Part shown: positions 32,830-43,791 of the stretch, in pieces
Layout of the letters: every line of letters begins with the position of its first letter
How positions within the stretch are numbered: the first letter of the stretch is position 1
Assembly: GCA_033297075.1 (NCBI GenBank)
Contig: MU858114.1
Span: 1-64,000, forward strand
Source: Rhypophila decipiens
Taxonomy: Eukaryota > Ascomycota > Sordariomycetes > Sordariales > Naviculisporaceae
Length of the DNA: 64,000 nucleotides
Reading direction: 5' to 3'
Notes under the pieces: model-generated
The model's input: only the letters and a program-made list of their open reading frames with translations
What the model was told of the DNA's origin: nothing
Databases searched by the model: none
Program-made: the position numbers and the translations under genes

Positions 32830-33416
32830 TGATCTACTTCATGGGCTCTGGTCCCTTTTTGTTTTGGGCTTTTAGGTTGGATTGTTTGGTGTTCTGGGGC
32901 GTTTGGGTTAGCCAAAGGGTTTTGATGGCTTTCTGTTTTCTTTTCTTATATATGGCAGGGAAACGGATAGATTGGTCTGTACCCGGAGCTCTGTTTTATG
33001 GCTTTCCCAGTTGCTACTGGACCGGGCATGGGCATATCCCTCTTCTGAGGATTTAAACCTGTCTTTTGTACGCAGTACTGTATTTGTTTACATATTTTAT
33101 TTCCAGGTTTGGGGAAAAGATGTAAATACGAGCGGCTCCAGCCTGCTTCGCTTTGTTGCTTATGATATTTACATAACCGAGCATTTCATCCCTTGTCGCT
33201 GACCCACTTCTCCACGTGACAAGCCTCAGCCAAGGCCAGTCGCACGCGTGTGTTGGAGCTGCCTTGAGCTTCCCAAAGCTCCAAGCTCGACAACGAATCG
33301 TACCGACTGAACATCATCTCTCGTCCGCCAATTTCCCGCCTACGTTCTTGCGATCGCCAAACGAAAGCTCTTCTACCAAATCATTCGACAAAGCATCCCA
33401 CATAGTACTCATCAAA
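32830..33416. other. Intergenic region between ERV2-like and PRE3 genes
   Basis: No gene is supported. A CACGTG E-box at 33213-33218 lies about 200 bp before the PRE3 start codon; its use is unproven. Confidence 0.5.
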
Positions 33417-34468
33417 ATGGAGTTCGGGAAATCGGGCTTCTTGAACGAGGGTAGGTAGTCGCACCCTTGCGGCCAACCATTACCGGGGCGAGCTGCATCC
33501 AAGAACCGCCTGCTAATACCTGTCTTCCAGATGGTATCCATGTCGATATGGACCGGTTGAAGAACGGCGAAGTCAAGTAAGCCTCTCACGAACTCTGTCG
33601 TCGACTGACTGCCGAATAATTGCTGACAGCTTTCGTCTTCTAGCTTGGGAACTTCGATGTAAGCTGCCGCCGACGCCCCTCCTTCTCGAATTGTGACCTA
33701 ACGATTGTCGACGACGATAGCATGGCAATAACTTTCAAGGACGGTGTCATACTTGGTTAGCTCTCTCCTCAGAAACGCCGAACCGCTGCTGCGGCTTCAG
33801 CTTCGCTTCTGGCGGGGTAAAGCTGCTAATGAGATGGCAATACAGGAGCCGACTCTCGCACAACGACCGGCGCATACATCGCGAACCGCGTAACTGACAA
33901 ACTCACCCGGGTACACGACACGATTTGGTGCTGCCGCTCTGGTTCCGCCGCCGACACGCAAGCCGTTGCCGACATTGTACAATACCAGCTCGGTCTGTTC
34001 TCCATGCAGAGCGGCAAGCCCCCAACAACACAGACTGCAGCGTCGATCTTTCAAGAGATTTGCTACGCCAACAAAGACCGCTTGTCGTAAGTTGTCTCCC
34101 ATAAAAATGCGATCTGTGTACAGACACGATAGCTGACATGTCAATACAGAGCGGGTCTCATCATTGCCGGCTGGGACGAGCGTCACGGTGGTCAAGTCTA
34201 CAGCATCCCCCTCGGCGGCTCTCTACACAAGCAACCGTACGCGATCGGCGGTTCGGGTTCGACATACATCTACGGATTCTGCGATGCAAACTGGAGAGAG
34301 GGCATGGAGGAGGCAGACGCTGTGGGATTCGTCAAGGAGGCCCTGAAGGAGGCGATCAAGTGGGACGGCAGCTCTGGTGGTGTGATTCGCATGGTTGTCC
34401 TGACAGCCAAGGGAGCCGACAGGCATCTCTACCTCCCGGATACGGACTATACTGTTCGACACAACTAG
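33417..34468 (+). CDS. PRE3: Proteasome subunit beta type-1 (PRE3/PSMB6)
   Basis: Six exons: 33417-33450, 33531-33576, 33644-33658, 33721-33755, 33846-34086 and 34150-34468. They give 229 residues. This is the caspase-like catalytic subunit of the 20S core. The propeptide ends NLG, and cleavage before Thr exposes the nucleophile in [20 protein letters not shown]. Counting from that Thr1, Asp17 (GADSR) and Lys33 (TDKLT) are in their required places. [16 protein letters not shown] is the conserved region near Ser129. Exon 3 has only 15 nucleotides and encodes the LGTS cleavage site, so it is easily missed by gene finders. All splice sites are GT-AG. Expression is probably constitutive. Confidence 0.95.
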
Positions 34469-36932
34469 TTGTCGCTGCTGTTGCGGCCACCATCCGTCCC
34501 TCCGAGCGTATGGAGTCCCAGACTGAGGAGGACATGGATGTTTTCGAGAAGTATCCCTATATCTGCAAGACTCTCGAACTATTCTGGACAGAAAATCCCG
34601 ATCAAGCTCCTACCCGCGAGCAGGTAACACAATAGCTTTAGCGATTTGGCTTGAGGTATTTCGGGGTCTCCTTGGCAGCGATATTACCCCGATCATGTAC
34701 AGTATTGGTTCTATAACACACCTTACCGTCGTCCGGCTCGTGAATAGATGGACGATTGATGAACTGCGGTCTACGGGTTCAATGCCGTTCGCAATGTGCG
34801 TGTGAGTAAATCAGTATGTTTCTTGCCGATACAGTCCTTGAGTCTCTAAGGGTACAAGTCACGTCAAGTTCTCGGATGACTTGTTCCTCGGCATAAACAA
34901 GAAGCTTGGTACCGCAGCTGCCAAACGGCCGGGAACCGACCGCTTGGATTGACGGATTGGTCCCCAGACCAGTGCCAGATGTCGGGACGTTGACTGGAGT
35001 TTGGCATGTTTTGAGCTCCACTGTCCCCGTGGGCCACATCAGCCTAGGGAGTCCACTTGTGTGTTGTTGCATGAAGCTATTCTCGGTCCCTGGCCCTTGC
35101 TCATTGAGCTGATGGACTGACTTGTGGGTGGCCCAGCACGTAAACATGTGTCTGGGCTTTTTTGAGGGTATCTTTTCAGCGTGGACATGTTCGACTGTTA
35201 CTCGGCTCGTTCCCGAGACCGTCGTCCTGAATTTCTGGGGTATGATTTGAGGTTTTGATATGACCGGCTGGTGCGGAGTAGTAACCAAGTATTTGAAATA
35301 CTGAGCTGAGCGCCCTTGGTGAAGGGTTAGGCCCGTCTGCGGATGTAGATGATCAATGAAATGAAACAGCCAGACACTCACCGTGACATTTGGAAACCAT
35401 TCTAGAAAAGTGTTGATCGTCGTCGAGTTGTGGTGTTGACTGGGGATCATTCATGCTCTCACACGGCTGTCCTGTGATTATTTTACTTGTGGAATTTGTC
35501 TTGTAAACTGTTTCTCGTGTGTATTTGGAATCAGTGTTGTTTATGATATCGTAAGCCGTTGATGTCATTATCCGGTACATGTACCAGTCTCCTCGCGAAT
35601 GATAGGTAGCCAATTATTGAGTATTACTAACCCGGACGTCTGAGCTGCTTAATACTTACTGATACGGAGTATCCCGTAGTGTAGTGATTTAATATACATA
35701 ACTCCGTAGTTTGATGAGGTCCAAGGAAGAATGGAACATTGAGCAGGATACAAGATACCGCGATGTCATGGTCACATTTCTGAATCCTGGAACCAGTTCC
35801 TGATCATGATCCAGATAAGATCGATACGTACCCTTGCTGGGAAGGGCAGATAGCGCTGTGGACCGGATACAGGTACCGAGAACCCGGTAATGCAGGCGTT
35901 GACGCTAGCGATAGTTGGGAATTGTTTGTCGTTGAAATGTCGGTGTAGGGGCCTGCCTCGGAGCTTCCTGCACGTGGGAAGGCATGTTTTCTTTTTTGTT
36001 TCACCTGCTCTTGTGCCTCGTGGTATCTTGTCGGACGTGGATTGGCTTCTAGTTCTAGTTGGAATAGTGATGTGCTGCTGGTCTCAGACTCAAGGTACAG
36101 CTACGGATGTTTGCTGTAGGTATGGTGTCGGCCAGGGAAGAATAAGTGAACAGTACCGATGGTACGATATCGGACAAGAACATGTTGTACGACGTGAGAG
36201 ATAAGAACGATCGAGATATCTCCGACGGAATCATACTCTCGGGTCTTGTGAACAGGCGCGGTCAAAAATTACCCGCGCGGGAGAGCGCGAAGGTGATGGC
36301 CGGGATAGCGGCCGGAGGAGGCTCATCATGTCATTATTCAGGCGAGTTGACACTTGACAGATGTTCCAGGTGCTTGTCCTCACTTGTCATTCGGTGAAAG
36401 TTGCCATCGTGGTTGTTGGTATTGCGAATCGGCAGATCACTGGAAGCGGGAAGCTACCGTGCTACGGGTCTCTGAGCCGGCCCGCTGTAGTGGGTAGCCG
36501 GTATTTGGACCTGCAAGGCCGATTTTGAGGTCCTTTGGACATATTAAACACGCAAAGGGTTCTCATGTTTGCTGGACTGGACGGATTCCCAGCATTTCAT
36601 GTGTTTGATAGGGCATGCAATGAGCGCTGTTGTGTGAGTGGCATGATACGGCATATCGATGATAATGCGCCGCAAACAAGCTTTCCCCCGACAACCCGAA
36701 ACCAAGCCCGCGGCGCCATGTGCATTGCTTGGAGGACACCATAGGTTGGTTTCGATCTGTCAGTCTTATACCTTCTCACTGTTGCTTGTCAGACGCCGTA
36801 AAGTCTTTTTATAAAAAGAAAAAGCAGACAAGACAGACCTCGTTGGATTGTGCCATCTTGATGTGAACCCCTGCGTCACTCCTCCCGCGACGCAGCTTAG
36901 GACCCCATGCACGTGCAGTTAGCCGTAGTGGT
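34469..36932. other. Gene-poor region of about 2.5 kb
   Basis: Long frames such as 34779-35450 on the minus strand have no domain, no splice support and random-looking composition. I see no tRNA, no tandem array and no clear coding remnant. The region ends at a hairpin element at 36933. Confidence 0.5.
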
Positions 36933-37063
36933 CGACCCGGCTATTTCCACCGTCAGTAGATTTTATTACTTCAATTGCGCAGCCATAATGACCTTCTTAT
37001 AAACTATAGCGGTGACTTACACCGTGGAAATAGCCAGGCATGACGGTGGAAATAGCCGGGTCG
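36933..37063. mobile_element. 131-bp hairpin element with perfect 23-bp terminal inverted repeats
   Basis: The sequence at 36933-36955 (starting CGACCCGGCTATTTCCACCG) is repeated exactly in inverse orientation at 37041-37063. A third, imperfect copy of the inner part (ACCGTGGAAATAGCCAGGCA) lies at about 37020-37040. The interior is AT-rich and non-coding. Size and symmetry fit a MITE or solo terminal-repeat element. I do not see an obvious target duplication. Confidence 0.75.
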
Positions 37064-37474
37064 GTAGCGGTATTTCAGACAAGCAGCACTAACAAAGTGA
37101 CACCACCGGGAGATGTCCCCACGCCAAGTCCTCTCACTTCCTTCCTGACGTGACGGTGAAGATCAGCGCACCGGTCCCCGCTTCACCTTGATCTCCTTAT
37201 CAGCAACAAGGGCAGTTCATGTTGGTTGAATCTCGAGCTTCCCCTTTTCCACTCAAGTTGGACAACTACCTGGAAACAAATACTCTCAGCGATTAGTATT
37301 TCTCAGTGTCTCTAAAGTATTTCCAAGACCGCCATACTTACTACGCATGCAGCCGTGTTTCACAGCCTCTGTCTTATTGCCAAGCCAGTTCGTTTGGCGC
37401 CATCGTTTTGCCGACCCAGGTCCCTGTTCTGGTTCCTGTTAAGCCCTGTTAGCGGTCCCCATCTTTCCCCTGCC
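37064..37474. other. Intergenic region, no supported gene
   Basis: No coding frame with support. It ends at the poly-G tract. Confidence 0.5.
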
Positions 37475-37508
37475 GGGGGGGGGGGGGGGGGGGGGCGGGG
37501 GGGGGGGG

Positions 37509-37551
<43 letters not shown>

Positions 37552-37637
37552 CGCGNNNNNNNNNNCACGTCAAGCATTTACGTCGCTCCCCCTCCTCCTG
37601 CTCCGCCGCCGCCGCCGCCCCCCCCCCCCCCGCCCCC

Positions 37638-37681
<44 letters not shown>
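37475..37681. other. Assembly gap (10 N) between poly-G and poly-C tracts
   Basis: A run of almost pure G with four isolated C bases fills 37475-37555. Ten N occupy 37556-37565. After about 50 bases of mixed sequence, almost pure C fills about 37618-37681. Frames through it give only polyglycine and polyproline and should not be annotated. The mirror-image homopolymers around N are most easily an assembly or gap-closing artefact, perhaps around a real G/C-rich repeat. Confidence 0.85.
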
Positions 37682-37682
<1 letters not shown>

Positions 37683-37782
37683 CCACGACAATCCCAGCTC
37701 CACCGGGCCTCGCCCGGTCGCCAGCCCCCACACTGGCATTAGTGCTGAGAGTGCCCGGGGGACGCCCCTTATACATTCAAGT

Positions 37783-37971
37783 ACCTCTGCCGGGGTTTGT
37801 TTTCCAACAGACCAGGGTTTTCAGCCAGGGTCCTGGTCATGTTGTTTACCATAGAAATGGCTAGAAAAGCTATTTACATCGGTGGCTGCCTTGGCTAGCC
37901 AACCCGATTTCACAGCAAAATCGACCCTGGTTGAAAACCTGGTCTGTTGGAAAACAAACCCCGGTAGAGGT
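37783..37971. mobile_element. Small inverted-repeat (MITE-like) element, family 2, copy 2
   Basis: A 189-bp unit. The left end reads ACCTCTGCCGGGGTTTGTTT, then TCCAACAGACCAGGG. The right end, reverse complemented, reads ACCTCTACCGGGGTTTGTTT, then TCCAACAGACCAGG. The terminal inverted repeats are about 50 bp with few mismatches, running through CAGCCAGGGTC. The interior block CCCGATTTCACAGCAAAATC matches, reversed, the element at 12379-12514. There is no coding capacity. It lies about 100 bp right of the poly-C tract. Confidence 0.82.
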
Positions 37972-39799
37972 GTAGGTAACACACGTGGTGACCAGGACCA
38001 TCGTCATTCTTTCTCGGATCAAGAAGCATCCCCTAAATTTCTCGGGATGCTATTTTGGAATTCTCCGGGAGATTTGCTTGTCTTGGGTTATTTCTGGCAA
38101 AGCTTGGTACTGACGGTAAGAAGAATTCTTTTTTCCTTCTCTCCTATCTTTCGTGCTTCTTTCCTTTCCTCTTGGATTTTCTTTTAGGAAAAACACGGAC
38201 TTGGGAGCGGGCCCTGGACCTGAGAACTGTTACAACGCGCCGTCGCCAAACCGTGGATATCTCCTGGGCGATAAATTAGCTATGATTGCTTGTTGATTAG
38301 GCTCTTTTCGCCGCGACCTGTCAAAGACGCTCCACTCCTGGTTTCCCGACCGCCCCTTGGCATTGCTTCATCCGCAAACCGCTCTTGCGATGTGATAATC
38401 GACGCGGACCCTCTTCCGTCAGTCCTGATGCTCACCTTGCCACACACACCACTCGGCACTTTATTCCAACATCAAAACACCACGCAGCTTTTGGTCTTGA
38501 TCAGTGCCCAAGTCGCTGGATTCTGTCTCTTGTTGTTTCGTTTTTGTGCCAAGTTTCTTGTTACTTTATTGCATGTGCTCTTCGGTTTCTTTTTCCACTT
38601 TCCTCCGTTGCGCCTGCTCTCTCCCCGACCGGTCGGATAGACCACCTGCTCAGAATCACGGCTCATTCTCCATTCAACGGCTTCTAGACCTAGATTTCGA
38701 CCGAACGCATTCCTAGATTCACCCTTGAAGCATCGACTTAGACTCTCTCTCACCACTCCGCTCATTGTTTGAGAACGACACGACGTGGTGGATATCCTCC
38801 TTACGCATCAGGACCTATATCTTTTGACCTTGAAGCCCGCTCCAAGTTCTTCCCACGAGCCAATACTTCCTACCCCAAAGAAGTTTGTCACACAGGTAAG
38901 CATCAACTAATTTCCTTCTTTATTTGCTACACATGTTTTCTCAATATCCGCGCCTACCTTGCGTCCCGGCGGGTGAATTCTATGAAAGTGTGACGTCGTT
39001 GGGCTCGTATCACCCTCTCCCAATGTCGGGCCGCGCCTCTGGACTCAGATTGTATTGGGATCGCACTCCAACCGAAACACATCGTCATCCCACGAGTCGA
39101 GCAGAAAGCTTCGCTTGTGGCGTTCGGTTGTTCTCCCGTCTATACTTTGCTGTTGCCCGAAAATAGCCTTGGTTCTTTGTGCAAGGCCCGCAGCTGAGGC
39201 ACACAGGGCGCAAACAGCATTCAGGATACCAAATACAGCATCGCCAGGCATCTTTGGTCTCTGCTGCCTTTCTTGCTGCAAGGCAACAAACATATCAGTC
39301 CAGCTCACAACCACTATGGGGATCCTTTTCTGCTGATTGTCCTTGACCTGGGCATTGTCGCGCAGCAGTTCTGAACAACTGCCAGTGCTGATTCCTGAAT
39401 TGCATTGTACTGAATCCGTGCCGGCTCGGCTTGTATATGCTTTGTCCTGTTCTCGGCGGCCCCTTTCTTTTGTCTTCACAACGCTTTTCATCACGTCTTT
39501 TATCTTTTCCTCTTTTGCCAAAACACACTCAACTGTCATTCGTTTTGGTGGATGGCTGGGGTGATGGTATCATTTGTGTCGCCAATCCAGTGCTCTCATG
39601 GCCGTCTAGGCGCAATCCCGGCTCTTTATCGCTCGCTGCCAATCAAGGAAAAAACTGCTAATTACTCCGCTATCTGCGACACAGCCACCCTTTGGACCCG
39701 ATAACTCGCCTTCCTCCGCACGATAACACACACGCCTTGTCCTTGGCAGCACCCTCCAACTTCACACCTCCAACTACTCTAGAGTATAGCCATGCTATC
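37972..39799. other. Long upstream region of the cyclin gene
   Basis: It is pyrimidine-rich in several places (CT tracts near 38120-38180 and 38560-38620). Small frames exist on both strands, but none is a supported gene. It probably holds the promoter and a long 5' leader of the cyclin gene at 39800, possibly with an intron near 38898 (GTAAGC). That is inference. Confidence 0.45.
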
Positions 39800-41476
39800 A
39801 TGGCCACTCTAATCGGCGATGTCTTTACAGAAACATCACGATTTCACAACTTGATGGGAGGCCCGGGCATCCAGCATCAACACTCGCACGAGTCCCGATA
39901 CCAGGACCGGTCCAGGAGCCGCACGCGCAATTCCGACCGCGACATCCACATCCATCAGCAACCCCACCAAGCCCGCCCGGGCTCGAGTCCGCAAAGACAG
40001 AACTCGGCCACGTCCGCATACTCGTCGCGAAGCCGACGAGAATGGGACGCGCCGCCGTCTGACGCTACAGATGCACACATGAACCCAGATGCCGCTCGCA
40101 GCGCATCGATATTGCCCTCACCGCCCTCTTCGTCGAGTCCTCCATCCGACACATCCTCTTCCAACAGCGCGCAACCACAACATGGGATCCCGGGATCCGA
40201 GGCTACTTCCACGCCAACCGCCACTCGCGAGTCGGCTGCCACGCCCGTCTCCGCTTCGATTTCGAGCGCTTCGTCGACGAGCACCGCCGCCACCGTGGTA
40301 GGCGCGCCGGCCAGGACGATGCCCTCCCCCGACTCCGACAGCGGTTCCCGATGGGCTCCCGGCGGCGATGGCGCCTCAGACTCTATACCTGTCTCGCTCT
40401 CGGCCAATGAGCGTCCTCCCTCTCCGGTGCAGACCCAGACCACCATCCGAGTGCGCGACCTTGCTCACATCCAGAGCCTGGCGCGCGCAGATTTGCTCAC
40501 CGCGGCTGGTCCGGGAATATTAAACGACCCTCCATTACAGCAGATGAAATACGAGATCAGCGGCATGCCTATTGGTGACATTATCGAGATGGTGGCCGCT
40601 CTGCTCACCAAGATCACGACGACCAACGATCTACAGCACGATGCCTTGAATCGGAATGCCACACATGTCAGGCAGGCGCAGGCGCAGGCGAGGCAGGACG
40701 ACGGCGCTGGAGAGGGCAACATGAGTCCGCTGAGCAGCAGCGTTTTAGCATTCCATGGCAAAAACGTGCCCGCGATTACCATCCTGAGCTATCTTAGCCG
40801 CATTCACAAGTATTGCCCCACTACATACGAGGTCTTCCTCAGCCTGTTGGTGTATTTTGACCGAATGACGGAACGAGTCAACGAGATGGTGATGAGGAGC
40901 GAGGAGGCCCGGCGTCTGCAGGCACACCAGGCGCAACAGGCCAGGCAAGGGGGCGCTGTGAGGTCGGATGGCGATACGGTCATGCGGGACAATGACAGCG
41001 ACGAGACGGACTCTGACCTTGCTGACACTGATGATGATGACACGGCCGGCCCTGCAGAGGAAAGGAGGGGGCGTGATAATAGCAGGTCGGCGACGGCAGG
41101 CCAGAACGACCAACCTACAACTGCCCCGGTTTCACAAGCGACCTATTTTGTTGTTGACAGCTTTAATATCCACCGGCTTATAATTGCCGGTGTCACCTGC
41201 GCAAGCAAGTTCTTTTCGGATGTGTTTTATACCAACTCGCGATATGCCAAGGTATGTTTCGATAATTCTTGGTGATTCTTGGCCTTACTGACATGTTTCG
41301 TCTAGGTTGGTGGCCTACCTCTGCCCGAGCTCAATCATCTGGAGCTCCAGTTCCTCCTGCTCAACGACTTTCGTCTGGCCGTACCAGTCGAAGACTTGGA
41401 AGCATATGCCACCATGCTTGTGGAGTTTTATGCAAGAGAGGTTGTAGCGCAGAGATCGCGTCCCGTGGCAGATTAA
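39800..41476 (+). CDS. PHO80-like (PREG-type) cyclin
   Basis: Two exons, 39800-41251 and 41306-41476, joined by a 54-bp intron (GTATGT...GTCTAG), give 540 residues. The ATG at 39800 is the first in the frame. A long Ser/Pro/Thr-rich N-terminus precedes the cyclin box. The cyclin box starts about residue 250 with VAALLTKITTTND and FHGKNVPAITILSYLSRIHK. It continues with YCPTTYEVFLSLLVYFDRM, then FNIHRLIIAGVTCASKFFSD and, across the intron, FYTNSRYAK to VGGLPLPELNHLE. An acidic insert (SDETDSDLADTDDDD) splits the box. These features are those of Pho80/Pcl cyclins, partners of Pho85-type kinases. In Neurospora the PREG cyclin restrains the phosphate regulator NUC-1. Assignment to PREG rather than another Pcl is inference. 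Confidence 0.85.
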
Positions 41477-42183
41477 ATGGTACTAGAACTTTGGGGACTT
41501 TGACATTGGAATCTATATACCCTGTTGGGACGATTTTGGGGAACGATGAGGTTGCCTTTCCGTCCGGGAAGGCTCCGTAATGACTGGAAGGTCGGCAGAG
41601 ACCGGCTGACTGGTGGTGGGCGACTGCATGGCAGAATCTGGAATGACTCTGTGTGTAGCTCGATTTCGAGGATTCGAAAGATTTTCGAAAGGAATTCTGA
41701 CGGGAAGCAGGCCATCTGGGATAGACTCGACTTTTAACTTGGGCATGCAGGGATCGGGAGGTAGATGACTGTCAAGGCTTTTTTCACGGCTAGTGACGAT
41801 GGCAGTTGGCGTTGGCGAGATAGGGGTGAATTATTTTAATCGTTTAGGTGCGTGTGTGTTTTGTGACCTTGTTATGGGCTACAGGTTTCATCTCTCTCAC
41901 ATATCATTTTCTCTTCTTTTTTCACTTTCATCGTTCTTGAAGTTTGAATAACTGGGGAAGCGTATGGTTATGTTTCATTTTTTCTCGTTTTGGTTTATAA
42001 AGATTCTTTTTCTTTTCATTACTCTCTACATTATGACGCTAGGTTATCAGGTAGTACGGTATCCTAGTTTAGAGCTGGTGGCAGGTTTAAACGGACTGGG
42101 AATGGAACTCATGATGATCATCTATTTCTGCTACTGTCGTCACCAAACATCCGCCCCTTTACAGTCCCCCTGAATGAAATTAC
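41477..42183. other. Convergent 3' intergenic region
   Basis: Lies between the 3' ends of the cyclin and SET genes. T-rich tracts suit transcription ends on either strand. No gene is supported. Confidence 0.5.
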
Positions 42184-43791
42184 CTATTTATTCTTCTTGC
42201 CATGGATAATACCCCCCGCATCCATACCCACATCCTCCTTGAATTCCTTGACAAGAAGATCAAAGTACTCTTTCCTCGCAGCATCGATAAAACCTTGCTC
42301 TGCTAATTTTCGAAGCGACAAGCGCGCGTAGCTGTCGCCTGTCTTTTTGTCCCCCATGAGCCAGTATACCCTGGCTAGGTTCTCGTATTGCTCGCTCTCC
42401 CAGGGGTAAAGTTCTTCGCTTGGGATCAAGTTTAGGATCTTTTTGGTCAGGGAGATGGCTTCGTATGGTCTGCCGTATTTGAAGGCTTCTATTGCCTTGT
42501 CTCGCGCATCTTCGATTTCGGTGCGTTGTTTGTCTGATGCGGAGATGGTTTCTTGGGGTGCGGTGCAGAGGGCGCAGGAGCAGGTGAAGGACCATCTTTG
42601 CAGGCGGCGTTGGCGTTCGCTGTGGGTTAGGCCTAGGGGGAGGTCTGATTCTTGGTTAGGGGGAATTGTTTGGGTGCAAAAGGGGGAAGGGAGGAACGGA
42701 CAGCTGATGGTGATTTCTTCGCCTGGTTCTATGTCCCGGAGGGCTGCTATGCTTGTTGACTGCGAGCGGATGATCCAGCGGGTGAAGGCGCTGATAACTG
42801 TTAGTTCAACAAGTTCCTTCCTTCTTGAGGTGAAGTGACTAGAGACTTACTTTGGTTTACAGGCGTGGTTGATTCTCTGTTCGTTCAATAACAGTCAGCC
42901 ACCATATCCAGACGTTTGACCTCAACTCGGAAAGGGGGGTAAAGCATAATTAATTACCGAAACAAGCGGATAAATAGCCATATGATCCTCGTCCTCGCCC
43001 AGGGTGGTGGAAAACGAATTCGTCCGCACGACATTCTCCACCTCGTCGGCAGCCATCTCGGTGCTCTTGGCCAGACTGTAAATACTATCCGGATCTCTCA
43101 GCTGGTCTGCGGCAAGATGCAAAAGTCTGTAACCCTTGAAGGCCAGGACGACGCTCGCAAACTTTATGTCTACCACCATCGTGGCGTGGTCGATCATGAT
43201 CTCCTCGTAGCGCTTGATCTTGCGGGTTGCGATGACGCCGAGCCCGCCTTTGTTGGGCATCTCCATTATCTTCCAGGGCGGGTCGAAGGCTAACTCCTTT
43301 GAGCGGGACATGATGGCTGCTGTGCTGTTTGTCTTTTCGTCGAGGAGGGCGATGACGCTTGCTGCTGTTTCGGGGGTTGTGATGATGGAGACTCCTCTGG
43401 CTTCGTGGTGTGAGTTGGTGAAGACGCAGTATTTACGTGTTGGGACGTTTTTCCTCGCTGAGAGCTTGGGGTCAGCCAATACGCAGGTTGGGACGTGGGA
43501 CCATGGTGAGTAGCTCAGGGGGTTGTCTTCTTGGGCTGTGGTGTCGTCTATTGGGAGCGGACAGGTCCCTGTGCCGAAGGTTTGGTCGAATTTGGGGTGT
43601 GGTTGGCGGAAGGGCTTGAAGATTGATTGCGGGTATAGAACTGAGCATTGGGCTTTCTGATGGGCGGATAGAGTTGCTTTACTTTCTGTAGTTGCTGGGA
43701 AGGATGTTAATACGAGCAATAATGAAAAGAGTGCGAGGTGGAGATTTGATAATGAGAAAAGGAGGCGACGTAGTTGCCCGGATGAGGCCAT
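42184..43791 (-). CDS. SET-domain protein with N-terminal signal sequence
   Basis: Four exons, 42958-43791, 42851-42876, 42702-42790 and 42184-42644, give 469 residues. Predicted to be a protein-lysine methyltransferase: GGLG at about 182-185 for SAM binding, RINHACKPN at 279-287, and GEEITISY at 310-317. A post-SET-like cluster TCSCALC follows, and then a helical TPR-like C-terminal region. The last intron (GTCCGT...CTAACCAAGAATCAG) was placed because splicing yields ISYLPLGLTHSERQ; unspliced, the frame is open but the SET motif is broken. The N-terminus has a hydrophobic stretch LHLALFSLLLVLTSFPATTE, which looks like a signal peptide or anchor. The C-terminus ends KKNK, which fits a dilysine pattern. 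Entry to the secretory pathway would be odd for a methyltransferase. Exon 2 is only 26 nt. Confidence 0.88.

Noticed and set aside
34779..35450. A 223-codon open frame on the minus strand.
   Set aside because: No domain, no splice partners, random-looking composition and no flanking gene logic; treated as non-coding.
37355..37864. Long Gly/Pro-rich open frames across the gap region.
   Set aside because: They are translations of homopolymer tracts and N bases, not genes.
39045..39539. A 164-codon minus-strand frame upstream of the cyclin gene.
   Set aside because: No recognisable features. It lies antisense to the likely leader of the cyclin gene and is probably a shadow.
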